Shown: positions 17,193 through 27,284, counted from the first letter of the stretch. The stretch is 64,000 nucleotides of DNA from Microlunatus sp. Gsoil 973 (GCF_009707365.1 NZ_CP046122.1:4588001-4652000), one strand, 5' to 3'. A program made the numbers and translations. The notes: generated by a model from the letters alone, not told the origin.

Positions 17193-19904
17193 ATGGAGCA
17201 GGACCTGTCGGTCGAGTGCGGTCTGTTGGACTCGTACCCGGCCCCGAACCCGGACCGATCTGCATACGGCCTGCCGAGAATCTACCTGCCGCGTCGGCGC
17301 TTGTGGATGCAACTCGACGCGGCAACCGAGGAAGTCAGCCTGACCGTCCTGGCCGGACCGAACGGTTCGGGCAAGACACTGGGCGTCCGCGGCTGGCTGA
17401 CGCTGACCAAACGCCAGCAGATCGAGCGCGGTGAGATCGTTTGGGTCAACGCCGATGCCGGCCTGCGCGCGGAACGGCTGGCAGCCATCCTGGACGGATC
17501 CGCCCCGCAGAGTCTGCGGCGGCTGGTCGTCATCGACAGCGCAGAGCGGCTTCCGGGCCAGACCGTCCGCATGATCCAGCAGCGTCTTGACCGATCACCG
17601 GCCACCATGCGTCTGCTGCTGATCACCCGACACGATCTACCACTGGACCATCTCGCCGCCGAGTCGCTGGGCCATTTCATCCGGCTGCCCGGAACGCTGT
17701 TACGGCTGGAGTCCGGCGAAGCCGCCGAGCTGATCGCCGGACACGCCAGGACGTCGGACCCCGAGGTCATCGGACCCATCGAGGAGGCAGCCGACGGGTG
17801 GGCCGCCGCGGTGGTCATCGCAGCACGAGTGGTCGGAGCGGCGACCGAACCGACTGCCGTAGCCCGCCGCATGCGACACGACAGGCGCACCCTCGCCGAC
17901 CAGGTCGCCGGTCAGGTGATGGCCACCCTGTCCTCCCGGACCCGTCACCTCCTGTTGTGTGTTGCTGGCGAAGAGTTCGTCAGCCGTGAGCTTGCGGCCC
18001 ATCTCACCGGTGACAGTGACGCCGGGACGTTGCTCGACGACCTCGTGGACACCGGAATGCTGGTCACCCCCCTGGATGACGCGATACCGATGTCGACCGA
18101 CCAGGCGTTCGCTGGAGCGCCGAGCCAGCTGTTCCGGATCCACCCGCTGCTCGCCGAGGTGGCCCGCCGGCGTTACCTGCGCGACGATGAGGAGGTCCGG
18201 GCTGCTCGCGAAGCCGTACTCCGCGCGGTCAGGATCGACCTCGGCGCCGGATCGGTTGACCGGGCGCTGGACCGGGTGCTCGCGATCGGCGCCGTCGACG
18301 CCTCGACCGACATCGTCAGCCGCCACGGAACCGAGCTGGTCGCGCGCGGATCGGGCGCGGCGGTCCTGGAATTCGCCCGCCGCAATCCCGATGTCGTGCT
18401 GAGCACCCCGGCCACCTGGTTCCCGCTCATGCTGGAGCGATGGATCTCCGGAGACATCGAACAGGCGGTCCGCTGGCTCAAACAGTTGCGGCAACGCGGC
18501 GGCGGACGTGACGCCGACCCGGCCGAGAACGCCTGCCTCCACCTGCTGCTGGCCCACCTCGGACTGGAGTCGATGGACGTCGCTGTCGGGAACGCAACCC
18601 AACTGCTTTTGGCACTCGACGCACCCGTAACGACAACGATCCTGGACAACGTAGGAAATCGGAGCAGCGCGCCACCCGCGGACGGCCCGATGCGGCCGGT
18701 GGTCCCACTGCTGTTGACGCTGGTGGGCAGCGCGCAGAACTGGCTGGGTGGGTTGGAGGAGGCAAGGGTGAACCTCGCCGCGGCCGCCGAGTTCTGCCGA
18801 CGGCAGGGATTCGCCCTCACCGGAGCCGAGGCGACGGCGCATCTGGCGCTGACCGAATACATGGTTGGCGACGGACCGGCAGCCATCAAGCTGGCCGAGG
18901 AGGCGCTGCAGGCGCTCGACAATCTGTCGGCGGATCGCCGTGGCTACCTGCGCTCGGCTGCGACGCTCGCGGCGCACCTGGCTCGTTCGGTCGACGTGCC
19001 GTGGATGGAACCCGGTGAGGTCGACCAACCGGACGGGGTGATTCATCCGGGCCACCTGTCACAACGCTTCTGGTTCCGGGTCTGTAACCAACGCTCGATC
19101 CTGCGCAGCTGTGTCCCGGCCGAGGCGAACCGGATGCTCACCACCCCGGTCGATCTGCCTGTCCGGCAGCTGCCGCGCCACCTCCAGATCGCCGGATCGG
19201 TGGAGGACGGCCTGCTCTGCGTGCTCGGACAGGACACCGAGCACCTGAGCCGGAGTGAGGCCCGGCTCCGGAGTCTGGGTGCATCGGCCAAGGCCGACCT
19301 ACTTGCGGGGCTGCGGGCGGATATGACCGGGGACCGGGTCAAGGCGATCAGCCTGTTCCACTCGGCCGCCGAGGACCGGACGCCGATGGCCAACGTACGG
19401 GCGCTGGCGTTGACCGCCCAGGCGCAGCTGGTGCATTCCCGCGGCGACCGGGCGGCGGCTCTGGACCTGATGAGCATGGCTGCCGCCGCAAGTGCCGGCA
19501 GGCGGGATGCCGTACCGTTCGTCGGCTGGAGTCGCCACGGCAGCCCGATCCGGACACTGCTCCGGGAGCTGATCCAGCTGTCCGAGCCGAGCGTCTGGTA
19601 CCTCCCCTGGTTGGAGGAGGTGAGTGCGGCCGTCACGACGGGCGCCGGCGTCCCACCGACCTTCGCCGACCGCGCCGGCGCTTCGGCCGATCCGATCGTC
19701 GCGCCGGCCGGACCGCCGCTGTCTACCCGTGAGTACGACGTGTTGCGTCTGCTGGCCCGTGGCGCCACCTACGACGACATCAGTGCCGAGCTGTTCCTGT
19801 CCCGCAACACGATCAAGACCCACGTCTCCAGGCTGTACGTGAAGCTCGGCGCATCCAGCAGGAGCGAAGCGCTCGCCATGGCCCGCAGTCTCTATCTCAT
19901 CTGA
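17193..19904 (+). CDS. LuxR-family large ATP-binding (LAL/MalT-type) transcriptional regulator
   Basis: The 903-residue product carries a Walker A motif GPNGSGKT at residues ~55-62 and a Walker B-like LVVIDSAERL near 110. A long TPR-like helical middle follows, and a C-terminal LuxR helix-turn-helix (LSTREYDVLRLLARGATYDDISAELFLSRNTIKTHVSRLYVKLGASSR, residues ~840-890, given here as motif only). LAL proteins are large inducer- and ATP-gated activators. The first residues LVRRI-type linker is absent and the start Met at 17193 is followed directly by a short leader. No target operon is obvious; the transporter gene on the opposite strand ends 20 bases away. Confidence 0.9.
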   Translation: MEQDLSVECGLLDSYPAPNPDRSAYGLPRIYLPRRRLWMQLDAATEEVSLTVLAGPNGSGKTLGVRGWLTLTKRQQIERGEIVWVNADAGLRAERLAAILDGSAPQSLRRLVVIDSAERLPGQTVRMIQQRLDRSPATMRLLLITRHDLPLDHLAAESLGHFIRLPGTLLRLESGEAAELIAGHARTSDPEVIGPIEEAADGWAAAVVIAARVVGAATEPTAVARRMRHDRRTLADQVAGQVMATLSSRTRHLLLCVAGEEFVSRELAAHLTGDSDAGTLLDDLVDTGMLVTPLDDAIPMSTDQAFAGAPSQLFRIHPLLAEVARRRYLRDDEEVRAAREAVLRAVRIDLGAGSVDRALDRVLAIGAVDASTDIVSRHGTELVARGSGAAVLEFARRNPDVVLSTPATWFPLMLERWISGDIEQAVRWLKQLRQRGGGRDADPAENACLHLLLAHLGLESMDVAVGNATQLLLALDAPVTTTILDNVGNRSSAPPADGPMRPVVPLLLTLVGSAQNWLGGLEEARVNLAAAAEFCRRQGFALTGAEATAHLALTEYMVGDGPAAIKLAEEALQALDNLSADRRGYLRSAATLAAHLARSVDVPWMEPGEVDQPDGVIHPGHLSQRFWFRVCNQRSILRSCVPAEANRMLTTPVDLPVRQLPRHLQIAGSVEDGLLCVLGQDTEHLSRSEARLRSLGASAKADLLAGLRADMTGDRVKAISLFHSAAEDRTPMANVRALALTAQAQLVHSRGDRAAALDLMSMAAAASAGRRDAVPFVGWSRHGSPIRTLLRELIQLSEPSVWYLPWLEEVSAAVTTGAGVPPTFADRAGASADPIVAPAGPPLSTREYDVLRLLARGATYDDISAELFLSRNTIKTHVSRLYVKLGASSRSEALAMARSLYLI

Positions 19905-19923
19905 GCCTGGTTGCCGCAACGCG

Positions 19924-21735
19924 TCAGAACGGCCAGACCAACGGGACGATCACGACGGTGCAGATCAGCCACCACACCATCGTCGGAAGACCGAGCTTCC
20001 AATAGTCACCGAAGCGGTATCCGCCGGGTCCCATGATCATCATGTTTCCCGGTGTTGCGATCGGTGTGAGCAGAGCCGCACTTCCGGCGACGGCAACGGC
20101 CATCAGGACCGGCAACACCGACACACCGCTGCTGACGGCCGCCGAGACTGCGATCGGCGTCACGACCAGCGTCGTCGCGGTGTTGCTGATCATCTGACCG
20201 AGAATGGCGGTCAGAGCGAAGACACCGATGATCAGGACTCGTGGTCCGGCATTGCCTACGGCGTCGATCAACACCGCCGCGATGCGATCGGCTGCGCCGC
20301 TGGACTGGATGACCTCGGTCAGCGGGATCAGTGCGCCGATCAGAACGATGGTGTCCCAGGAGATCGCTCGGAACGCGTTGTCGACCGACACCACGCGCGT
20401 GATCACCATCAGCAGCGCGGCGATCAGACCGGCGATGTGCGGAGGGACGACGCCGAAGGCGAGCAGGCCGATCATCACCGCGAGGCAGCCGACTGCCCGC
20501 CACGCCCCGAATCCCCACGCGATCGTCTGGCGGCGGACGACATCGGGTGAGTCGACGACAAGCACGTCGCGGTCACGTGTCAACCGGTCCAACGCGTCCC
20601 AACTCCCGTGGACCAGCAGCAGATCACCTGGCTGCATCCGGGTCCTGACCTCGTCCCGGGAGCGACCGTTGCGCTGGACCGCAAGGATCACCAGATCGTA
20701 GGCCCGACGCATCCCGGGAAAGACGGTGGATCCGACGATCGAGGATCGCGGCCGAACCATCACCTCAGCAACTCCGGCCTCCCTGTTGACGAGTTCGTCC
20801 TGCCCGCGTGGACCGGTGAGGTAGACCGCGAGCTGTTCGTCGATGGCCAGCTGGGTGACCTCCTGGCGCGGTCCGGAGACGATCAGGACGTCGTCGATCT
20901 GCAGTGGGCGGGTGATCGCGGCCGCGCTCCCCGGGGATTGCGCGCCGATGATCTCGATCCCGGGAAAGGGTGACGCGTCGATCTCCATCGGTGGGACGCC
21001 CAGCAAGGGTGAGTTCTCCCGGACACGGAGTCGGTAGAACCCGCCCTGTTCGGCGTACTGCTCAGCGATCGTCGCGGCGTACCGCGCAAGATCGGGCGGC
21101 TGCTCGGCCGGACTGCGGTCGGGGAGAAGCCGCTCGCCGAAGAGCAGGGCTATGGCGATTGTGCCGACCAGCACCGGAATGCCGACAACCGCGAACGAGA
21201 AGATGGCGAACGGCCCCTCGCCGGCCTTGGCGGCCGCCTCGGAAACGATCACGTTCACCGGGCTGCCGGGCAGCATCAGCAGTGCTCCGGCGCCACCGGC
21301 GAAGGACAGCGGCATCAGGAACCGGCTCGGCTTCTCGCCGATCCGGGTGGCGAGCATCACCACCAGGGGCGTCAGTGCGGCGACCGCCCCGTTCAACGTG
21401 ATCAACGAACTCAACACAGCACCCAGCACGCAGATGGCCAGCAACAGGTTGCCACGCCGGCCGCCGAATCGGGCCATCACCTGCTGACCCAGCCAGGCAG
21501 TGACGCCGGTTGCGTCGATGCCCTCCGCGACGACGAAGAGGGAGGCGATGAAGATCACGATGGGGTCGCCGAAACCGGCGACGATCTCGGCCGGACCGGA
21601 CAGGCCGACGATCCACAGGGCGAGAGCGGACAGCAGGGCGACGACCGCCACCGGAAGTCTGTTCGCCACGAAAAGGACGACCGTCCCGCCGAGGACGAGC
21701 AGAGTCAGCGTTACGTCATGCATGCCGTGTGCCAT
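19924..21735 (-). CDS. SLC13/citrate-transporter-like membrane protein with two TrkA-C domains
   Basis: The ~603-residue protein has N- and C-terminal blocks of hydrophobic helices around a soluble centre. The membrane part carries SLITLNGAVAALTPLVVMLATRIG, MLPGSPVNVIVSEAA and the matching ISNTATTLVVTPIAVSAA and TPIATPGNMMIMGPGGY, the duplicated SN(T)-type signatures of the DASS/ion transporter superfamily. The centre has two TrkA-C (RCK_C) modules (FYRLRVRENSPLLG; GVAEVMVRPRSSIVG). Such SLC13-TrkA-C proteins transport anions such as dicarboxylates or sulfate with Na+. The ATG at 21735 (MAHGMHDVTLTLL) is preferred over an upstream in-frame Met that would add 60 hydrophilic residues. Substrate not determinable. 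Confidence 0.86.
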   Translation of the reverse strand: MAHGMHDVTLTLLVLGGTVVLFVANRLPVAVVALLSALALWIVGLSGPAEIVAGFGDPIVIFIASLFVVAEGIDATGVTAWLGQQVMARFGGRRGNLLLAICVLGAVLSSLITLNGAVAALTPLVVMLATRIGEKPSRFLMPLSFAGGAGALLMLPGSPVNVIVSEAAAKAGEGPFAIFSFAVVGIPVLVGTIAIALLFGERLLPDRSPAEQPPDLARYAATIAEQYAEQGGFYRLRVRENSPLLGVPPMEIDASPFPGIEIIGAQSPGSAAAITRPLQIDDVLIVSGPRQEVTQLAIDEQLAVYLTGPRGQDELVNREAGVAEVMVRPRSSIVGSTVFPGMRRAYDLVILAVQRNGRSRDEVRTRMQPGDLLLVHGSWDALDRLTRDRDVLVVDSPDVVRRQTIAWGFGAWRAVGCLAVMIGLLAFGVVPPHIAGLIAALLMVITRVVSVDNAFRAISWDTIVLIGALIPLTEVIQSSGAADRIAAVLIDAVGNAGPRVLIIGVFALTAILGQMISNTATTLVVTPIAVSAAVSSGVSVLPVLMAVAVAGSAALLTPIATPGNMMIMGPGGYRFGDYWKLGLPTMVWWLICTVVIVPLVWPF

Positions 21736-21954
21736 CCATGAGGGAGGTACCTCGATTCCACGGTCGTATCGGGCTCGTCCGGGGCCCCCTCGGACTCTAG
21801 AAGCGTTCCCATCCGTCGGGCGGCGACAGTCCGGTCGCGCGGGCAACGAAGGACGAAGTTCACCCGGTTTGACCGACAGCCGCGCCTGTATTTCGGCGGA
21901 ACCGGTCCGCAGCACGGACCTACACCGGGGTGTCGGAGGGAGTCTTGTGACCGG

Positions 21955-23244
21955 TCACGCAGCCGTCGTGGACCTGCGCGGAATGCTGGCGGACAGGAAC
22001 ACCACGCCGACCGCGGCGAATCCGGCCAGCACGGCGAACATCGTCGGATATCCACCGACCCGTGTGGCCAGCCAGGCGCCGATCCAGGGCGCGAGCGCAC
22101 TGGCCATGGTGGTCGGCGCGGCGAGCATCCCGGAGAGTCGTCCGTAGGCGGCAGTGCCCCACCGGTCCGGGATCGCGGTGGCCTGGATCAGGGTCTCGAT
22201 GCCGCGGGCGAATCCGTTGACCATGATCACTGCGACCAACACCCCGATAGGGCCGTTGACCAGGGCCAGGGCGAAGGTGCTGACTGCAGCCAGTCCGTAG
22301 ATGATCACTGTCCGGACCCGGACACTCCAGCGGACGATCAACCGCTGATAGAGGAACCGGCCCGCGACCTGGCCGACGCCGCCCAACCCGAGTAGCCAGG
22401 CTGCGGCAGACGCCGTCACACCGCGGCCGATCAGCAGCGGTACCAGATTGATCAACGCCGCATAGATCGCCAGTGCGGACAGGGCCATCCCGGCTACCAG
22501 AAAGGCGTACGCCCGGCTGTGCAGGACCGCTGTGCTGTGTTCATGATCGCTGACGATCTGCCTCCCGGATGCCGGCGGCCCTGGTGACTCGACCGTCCGG
22601 GAGACGACCGGTCGGCGCCCGGGCCAGGGCCGCCGCAGCACGACGGCATGGACGGGAATCGTGATCAACGCCAACGCCGCGGCAAGGATGACATAGACCT
22701 GCCGCCAGGACAGCGCGTGATCCAGCGCAGAGGTCACCGGTGCGAAGACTGTGCTGGCCAGGCCGGCGACCAGGGTGACCGCGGTCAATGCGTGCAATCG
22801 GCGCGCGCCGTACCAACCGGTCAGGGCGGCGAACGCCGGCTGGTACAGAACGCTGGCCATTGCGATGCCGGCGAGCAGCCATCCACCGGTGAAGATGATC
22901 AAGTTCGGCGACCAGGCGATCACCAGGACGGCACCGGCCGCAAGAACCGACCCGCCGGTCATCACCAGCAACGGCCCGCGCGCGTCCAGCATCCGCCCGA
23001 CCGGTATGCCGACCAGCGCAGCGACCACCAGGGCCGCAGAGAAGGCCGCAGTCGTCCAGGTGGCTGACCAGCCGGTCTCGGAGTTGATGCTCGGGGCGAG
23101 GATGGCGAACGCGTAATAGAGGATGCCCCAGCTGACGATCTCGGTCACACACAAGCCGGCCAACACCACCGTCGGCCCACGGCCGGTGCCGGGGCGCGGA
23201 GCACCGGCACGTCCTGGTGTCGGAGGGGTCGCGGGCGTCGGCAC
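21955..23244 (-). CDS. MFS transporter
   Basis: About 430 residues with twelve predicted membrane helices and the MFS loop 2-3 signature GIPVGRMLDARGP. TEIVSWGILYYAFAILAPSI in helix 1 is typical of the oxalate/formate-like and YbfB-like MFS branch in actinobacteria. A GTG at 23244 is proposed as start, giving a short Pro-rich tail before helix 1. An ATG further upstream would run through the riboflavin leader on the other strand and is unlikely. The gene diverges from the riboflavin operon, but nothing in it indicates riboflavin transport. Substrate unknown. Confidence 0.82.
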   Translation of the reverse strand: MPTPATPPTPGRAGAPRPGTGRGPTVVLAGLCVTEIVSWGILYYAFAILAPSINSETGWSATWTTAAFSAALVVAALVGIPVGRMLDARGPLLVMTGGSVLAAGAVLVIAWSPNLIIFTGGWLLAGIAMASVLYQPAFAALTGWYGARRLHALTAVTLVAGLASTVFAPVTSALDHALSWRQVYVILAAALALITIPVHAVVLRRPWPGRRPVVSRTVESPGPPASGRQIVSDHEHSTAVLHSRAYAFLVAGMALSALAIYAALINLVPLLIGRGVTASAAAWLLGLGGVGQVAGRFLYQRLIVRWSVRVRTVIIYGLAAVSTFALALVNGPIGVLVAVIMVNGFARGIETLIQATAIPDRWGTAAYGRLSGMLAAPTTMASALAPWIGAWLATRVGGYPTMFAVLAGFAAVGVVFLSASIPRRSTTAA

Positions 23245-23414
23245 AGTTGTCAGAGCCTGGTAGCCGGTCGGGGCTTTGTCAACATCGAGGGCCGGTGGGA
23301 CATCTGATGGGTGGAGCGGCCGAACCGGCGCCGGTCCCGCCGGGCGTCCCGCGTGCCGAACATCACAGCCGGTCCGATGGGCGGAGCTGGCAGACTGGAG
23401 GCAACAAGAGCAAT

Positions 23415-23540
23415 GCGTGCTCTGGGGTCGGTGAAACTCCGAGCCGGCGGTAACAGTCCGCGACCCGATCACGGCCAGTGATCGGTTGACCAGGTGCAAT
23501 TCCTGGACCGACGGTCAAAGTCCGGATGGGAAGCGCACGC
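23415..23540 (+). promoter_or_regulatory. FMN riboswitch (RFN element)
   Basis: The leader holds the RFN core landmarks in order: GGTGAAACTCCGAGCCGGCGG at 23430-23450, AACAGTCCGCGACCC, then GACCAGGTGCAATTCCTGG and CCGACGGTCAAAGTCCGGAT. The closing P1 helix is GCGTGC (23415-23420) pairing with GCACGC (23535-23540). In other bacteria FMN binding to this element shuts off riboflavin synthesis or uptake genes. Here it lies ~80 bases before ribD, so FMN should repress the whole ribD-ribE-ribBA-ribH operon. Confidence 0.95.
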
Positions 23541-23617
23541 AGCGTCTCGATCATGCGGTCACGTCTGCCGCACGGTCGTTTCCTCTCACCATCCCCGGAG
23601 CCCTGTCGGACCGAGGG

Positions 23618-24800
23618 ATGATGATCGAGGATCTGCACACGAAAGTCACTGACGGTGAGCGTGCCGCCATGGACCGCGCGCTCACTCTGGCCGGTTCCCC
23701 CTGACTTCAGGCGCCGGGGCGGTAACCCACGGGTCGGTTGTGTGCTGTTGGGTCGCGATGGCAGCCTCGTCGCCGAGGGCTACCACCGAGGTGCCGGTAC
23801 AGCCCACGCCGAGGCGGACGCACTGGCCGGGACCAGGGAAGCGCTTGGTGATCTTGACGCCACCCGATCGCCCGCCGCGACCGCCGTTGTGACCTTGGAA
23901 CCTTGCGCGCACCACGGGCGTACCGGCCCGTGCGCCGATCTGTTGATCGGGGCCGGTGTGCGCCGGGTGATCTTCGCCCAGTCCGACCCCAACCCGATCG
24001 CGGCCGGTGGGGCACAACGGCTCCGCGAGGCCGGGGTCGAGGTCGTCGCAGGCTATCGAGCCGCTGATGCCCTGAAGGTCAACGCGGACTGGACCTTCGC
24101 CCAACTGACCGGGCGGCCCCGGATCCGGCTCAAGATCGCCGCCACATTGGACGGCCGGGTCGCTGCCTCGGACGGGACCAGTCGATGGATCACCTCGTCC
24201 GCCGCCCGTGCCGACGGCCACCGGCTGCGCGCCGCTGCCGACGCCGTCCTGGTGGGAACCGGGACCGTACTGGCTGACGACCCACTGCTCACCGTGCGCA
24301 GCCCTGACGCGGTTCGGTCCGACCAGCCGCTCCGGGCGGTGTTCGGTACCACACCCGTCCCGGCCACGGCGGCGATCAGGGAAACGGGTCCCGGCCTGGA
24401 GGCGCCGCTGGTGCTCACCACCCGGTCGCCGGACCAGGCGGTCGCCGAGTTGCGCGCCCGGGGAGTCAGCTCGGTCCTGATCGAGGGCGGGCCACGGACT
24501 GCCGCGATCTTCCTGGCCGCCGGAGTCGTGGACGAGGTGATCAGCTACATCGCTCCCGCGATGCTCGGGGCAGGTCCATCGGCCGTCGGTGATCTTGGCA
24601 TCACCTCGATCGCGACGGCGCTGCGCGGTGAGATCACCGACGTCGTCGAATTGGGCAGTGGCGCCGAGCGCTGCGTCCGCATCACCACCCGCCTGGAGCA
24701 GCGGGCTGCCGACCACAACCACACCATCAGAACCGCCCGATCCGAACCCGCCCGATCAGAAGACTCATCCGATCAGAACCAGCTGACCAGAACCAGCTGA
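23618..24800 (+). CDS. ribD: Bifunctional diaminohydroxyphosphoribosylaminopyrimidine deaminase/reductase, frameshifted as sequenced
   Basis: RibD carries out deamination and then side-chain reduction of the pyrimidine intermediate in riboflavin synthesis. The deaminase half shows the zinc motifs GTAHAEADAL and LEPCAHHGRTGPC; the reductase half has RIRLKIAATLDGRVAASDGTSRWIT and the C-terminal VLIEGGPRTAA. The protein starts at tandem ATGs 23618/23621 and reads DGERAAMDRALTLAGSP, then hits a stop. The canonical continuation DFRRRGGNPRVGCVLLG is one frame over. An extra C in the CCCCC at 23697-23701 explains this. The rest of the operon and its riboswitch are intact, so the break is probably a sequence error. 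The C-terminal tail (TIRTARSEPARSEDSS) is an unusual hydrophilic extension. Confidence 0.88.
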
Positions 24801-24818
24801 CCACGAAGGAGACGCCCT

Positions 24819-25451
24819 GTGTTCACCGGCATCGTTGAGGAGACCGGCGAGGTGACCGAGCTGGAACGGCTCGGTGACTCCGCGCGGCTCGCCATCCGCA
24901 CTTCTCTGCCCATCCGCGACTCGCCCGTCGGCAGTTCCGTCGCCGTGAGCGGCGTCTGTCTGACCGTGATCGAGCACAGGCCGTACGGCTTCGTCGCCGA
25001 CGTGATGGCCGAGACCCTGTCCAGGACGACCCTTGGTGATCTTGTTCCGGGTGATCATGTCAACCTCGAACGCGCGATGCCGGCGGGTGGACGGCTGGAC
25101 GGTCATATCGTCCAGGGCCACGTCGACGGAACCGGCACCATCATCGACCGCATCCCCGGAGAACGATGGGAGGTACTGCACATCGGGGTGCCCGTCGACC
25201 TCGCCCGCTACGTGGCACCGAAGGGTTCGATCGCCGTCGACGGTACATCACTGACCGTGGTGCAGGTGACCGATGCGGCTGCCCCCGCTGACAAGCCGAG
25301 CTTCACCGTGGCGCTGATCCCCCAGACCCTCGCGCAGACGACGCTGGGCAACGCCCGTGTGGGATCGCCGGTCAACCTCGAGGTCGACGTGATCGCCAAG
25401 TACGTCGAACGCCTCACCGCGGCGCACAGCCGAAGGGAGGCCGTCGCATGA
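24819..25451 (+). CDS. ribE: Riboflavin synthase, alpha subunit
   Basis: The 210-residue protein consists of two lumazine-binding half-domains. The first starts with the invariant MFTGIVEETGEV and contains SVAVSGVCLTV; the second has SIAVDGTSLTVV and the GHIVQGHVDG junction. It catalyses dismutation of two 6,7-dimethyl-8-ribityllumazine molecules to riboflavin. The ATG at 24819 follows an AAGGAG site (24804-24809). Its end overlaps the ribBA start by four bases (ATGA). Confidence 0.97.
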   Translation: MFTGIVEETGEVTELERLGDSARLAIRTSLPIRDSPVGSSVAVSGVCLTVIEHRPYGFVADVMAETLSRTTLGDLVPGDHVNLERAMPAGGRLDGHIVQGHVDGTGTIIDRIPGERWEVLHIGVPVDLARYVAPKGSIAVDGTSLTVVQVTDAAAPADKPSFTVALIPQTLAQTTLGNARVGSPVNLEVDVIAKYVERLTAAHSRREAVA

Positions 25452-26764
25452 CCACCGGTTACCGGACCGACCGGCCGACGTCCGCCGGCGACACTGACAA
25501 CGCCGACGACACCGTTCACGCCGACAACACCGTTCACGCCGACGATGATCTTGTCGCTGCCGCCGTTCGGGAGATCGCCGCCGGACGGCCGGTCGTCGTC
25601 ACCGATGACGAGAGCCGGGAGAACGAAGGGGATCTGATCATCGCCGCCGAACTGGCCACCCCGGCGCTGATGGCGTTCCTGATCCGATACACCTCGGGCG
25701 TGATCTGCGCGCCGATGGCCGGCGAGGACCTCGACCGGCTGCAGGTCGGGCCGATGATCGCCGACAATGCCGATCCGAACCGGACCGCGTTCACCGTGAC
25801 CGTCGACGCCGCCGACGGGGTGACCACAGGAATATCGGCAGCCGATCGGAGCCACACCGTACATGTGCTCGCCGACCCGGCGACCACACCCGACCGGTTG
25901 ACCCGTCCCGGTCACATCTTCCCGCTGCGTGCCCGATCAGGTGGAGTGCTGGAACGCCGTGGACACACCGAGGCAGGTGTTGATCTGGCCCGGCTGGCAG
26001 GACTGCGAAGTACAGCGGTGATCTCGGAGTTGATCAACGACGACGGCACGATGATGCGTCGACCACAGCTGAAGGAATTCGCGTCCCGGCACGGATTGAT
26101 CATGATCAGCATCGATCAGCTGGCGCGCTATCGATGGCGGCACGACAGCCTGTTGCAGCGACTGACCAGCACCAGCCTGCCGACCGCACACGGAACCTTC
26201 ACGGTGTACGCCTATCGCTCGCGAGTGACCGGGGTCGAACATCTGGCTCTGGTTGCCGGGCAGCCGGACGGTTCCGACGAACCGGTGCTCGTCCGGGTGC
26301 ACTCCGAATGCCTCACCGGTGACGCCTTCGGTTCGCTGCGGTGTGATTGTGGGCCGCAGTTGCAGGACGCCCTGGCCACGATCTCCCGGCGCGGGCGGGG
26401 AGTTGTGGTCTACCTACGCGGACACGAGGGCCGCGGCATCGGCCTGGTCAACAAGCTGCAGGCCTACCGTCTACAGGACTTGGGACGAGACACTGTGGAT
26501 GCCAATCTCGATCTTGGTCTACCTGCTGACGCCCGCAGCTACGACGATGCCGGGCAGATCCTTCGTGATCTTGGCATCGGTACGGTGCGGCTGATCACCA
26601 ACAACCCGGCCAAGGTCGACGGCCTCCGGCGATCGGGCATCGCGGTCACCGAGCGCATCGCCACGCCGGCCTTCACCAGCGCGTACAACCTCGGCTATCT
26701 GCAGACCAAGCACCAGCGGATGGGCCACGACCTTCTCAGCGGACTGACAGGAGAACGACCATGA
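25448..26764 (+). CDS. ribBA: Bifunctional 3,4-dihydroxy-2-butanone-4-phosphate synthase/GTP cyclohydrolase II
   Basis: The N-terminal half is DHBP synthase (VVVTDDESRENEGDLIIAAE; RPGHIFPLRARSGGVLERRGHTEAG). The C-terminal half is GTP cyclohydrolase II with zinc cysteines in SECLTGDAFGSLRCDCG and the RGHEGRGIGL and NPAKVDGL motifs. Together they supply both precursors of lumazine. All catalytic motifs are present, so both halves should be active. The first ~35 residues are a low-complexity extension encoded partly by an 18-bp tandem repeat (25510-25545; VHADNT/VHADDD). Start and stop overlap the neighbouring rib genes by ATGA. Confidence 0.96.
   Translation: MTTGYRTDRPTSAGDTDNADDTVHADNTVHADDDLVAAAVREIAAGRPVVVTDDESRENEGDLIIAAELATPALMAFLIRYTSGVICAPMAGEDLDRLQVGPMIADNADPNRTAFTVTVDAADGVTTGISAADRSHTVHVLADPATTPDRLTRPGHIFPLRARSGGVLERRGHTEAGVDLARLAGLRSTAVISELINDDGTMMRRPQLKEFASRHGLIMISIDQLARYRWRHDSLLQRLTSTSLPTAHGTFTVYAYRSRVTGVEHLALVAGQPDGSDEPVLVRVHSECLTGDAFGSLRCDCGPQLQDALATISRRGRGVVVYLRGHEGRGIGLVNKLQAYRLQDLGRDTVDANLDLGLPADARSYDDAGQILRDLGIGTVRLITNNPAKVDGLRRSGIAVTERIATPAFTSAYNLGYLQTKHQRMGHDLLSGLTGERP
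25510..25545 (+). repeat. 18-bp tandem duplication in the ribBA 5' end
   Basis: Two near-identical 18-bp units (beginning CACCGTTCACGCCGAC) lie head to tail and add six in-frame residues. They fall in the poorly conserved N-terminal extension, so a change in copy number would not disturb the catalytic domains. Confidence 0.7.
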
Positions 26765-27243
26765 GCAGGACCGGAGCACCCCGGCCGGAACCGGTGACCG
26801 CGACCGGATTGCGCGTCGCGATCATCGCGTCACGCTGGCACACCACCGTGATGAACGGGCTGCTGGACGGCGCACTGCGGGCCTGCAAGGACAGTTCGAC
26901 GGCCGAACCCGAGGTCATCGGTGTGCCGGGATCCTTCGAGCTTCCGGTTGCCGCGCGGGCGGCGATCGACGCGGGATTTGAAGCCGTCGTTGCTCTGGGG
27001 GTGGTGGTTCGTGGTGACACGCCGCACTTCGACTATGTCTGCCGCGGAGCGACGGACCAACTGGCCAGGATCGCCGTGGACACAGGGGTTCCGATCGGAT
27101 TCGGGCTGCTGACCTGTGACACCGAGGAGCAGGCACTCGCCCGCGCCGGCCTGCCCGATTCGACGGAGGACAAGGGTTACGAGGCGGCCGCCGCGGCGAT
27201 CGAGGTGGCCGGAACGGTGGCACGACTGGCACCGCGCAGTTGA
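26761..27243 (+). CDS. ribH: 6,7-dimethyl-8-ribityllumazine synthase
   Basis: The 160-residue protein has the family motifs RVAIIASRWHTTVMNGLL, VIGVPGSFELPVAARAAI, and ALGVVVRGDTPHFDYVC with the catalytic His. Lumazine synthase condenses the RibD product with dihydroxybutanone phosphate and assembles into capsid-like shells or pentamers. The ATG overlaps the ribBA stop (ATGA), making this the last gene of the operon. The opposing MalT-like gene ends 42 bases downstream. Confidence 0.96.
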   Translation: MSRTGAPRPEPVTATGLRVAIIASRWHTTVMNGLLDGALRACKDSSTAEPEVIGVPGSFELPVAARAAIDAGFEAVVALGVVVRGDTPHFDYVCRGATDQLARIAVDTGVPIGFGLLTCDTEEQALARAGLPDSTEDKGYEAAAAAIEVAGTVARLAPRS

Positions 27244-27284
27244 TCGGAAGTCGATCGCCACGTCCACCGGGCGCCGATCGGAGG

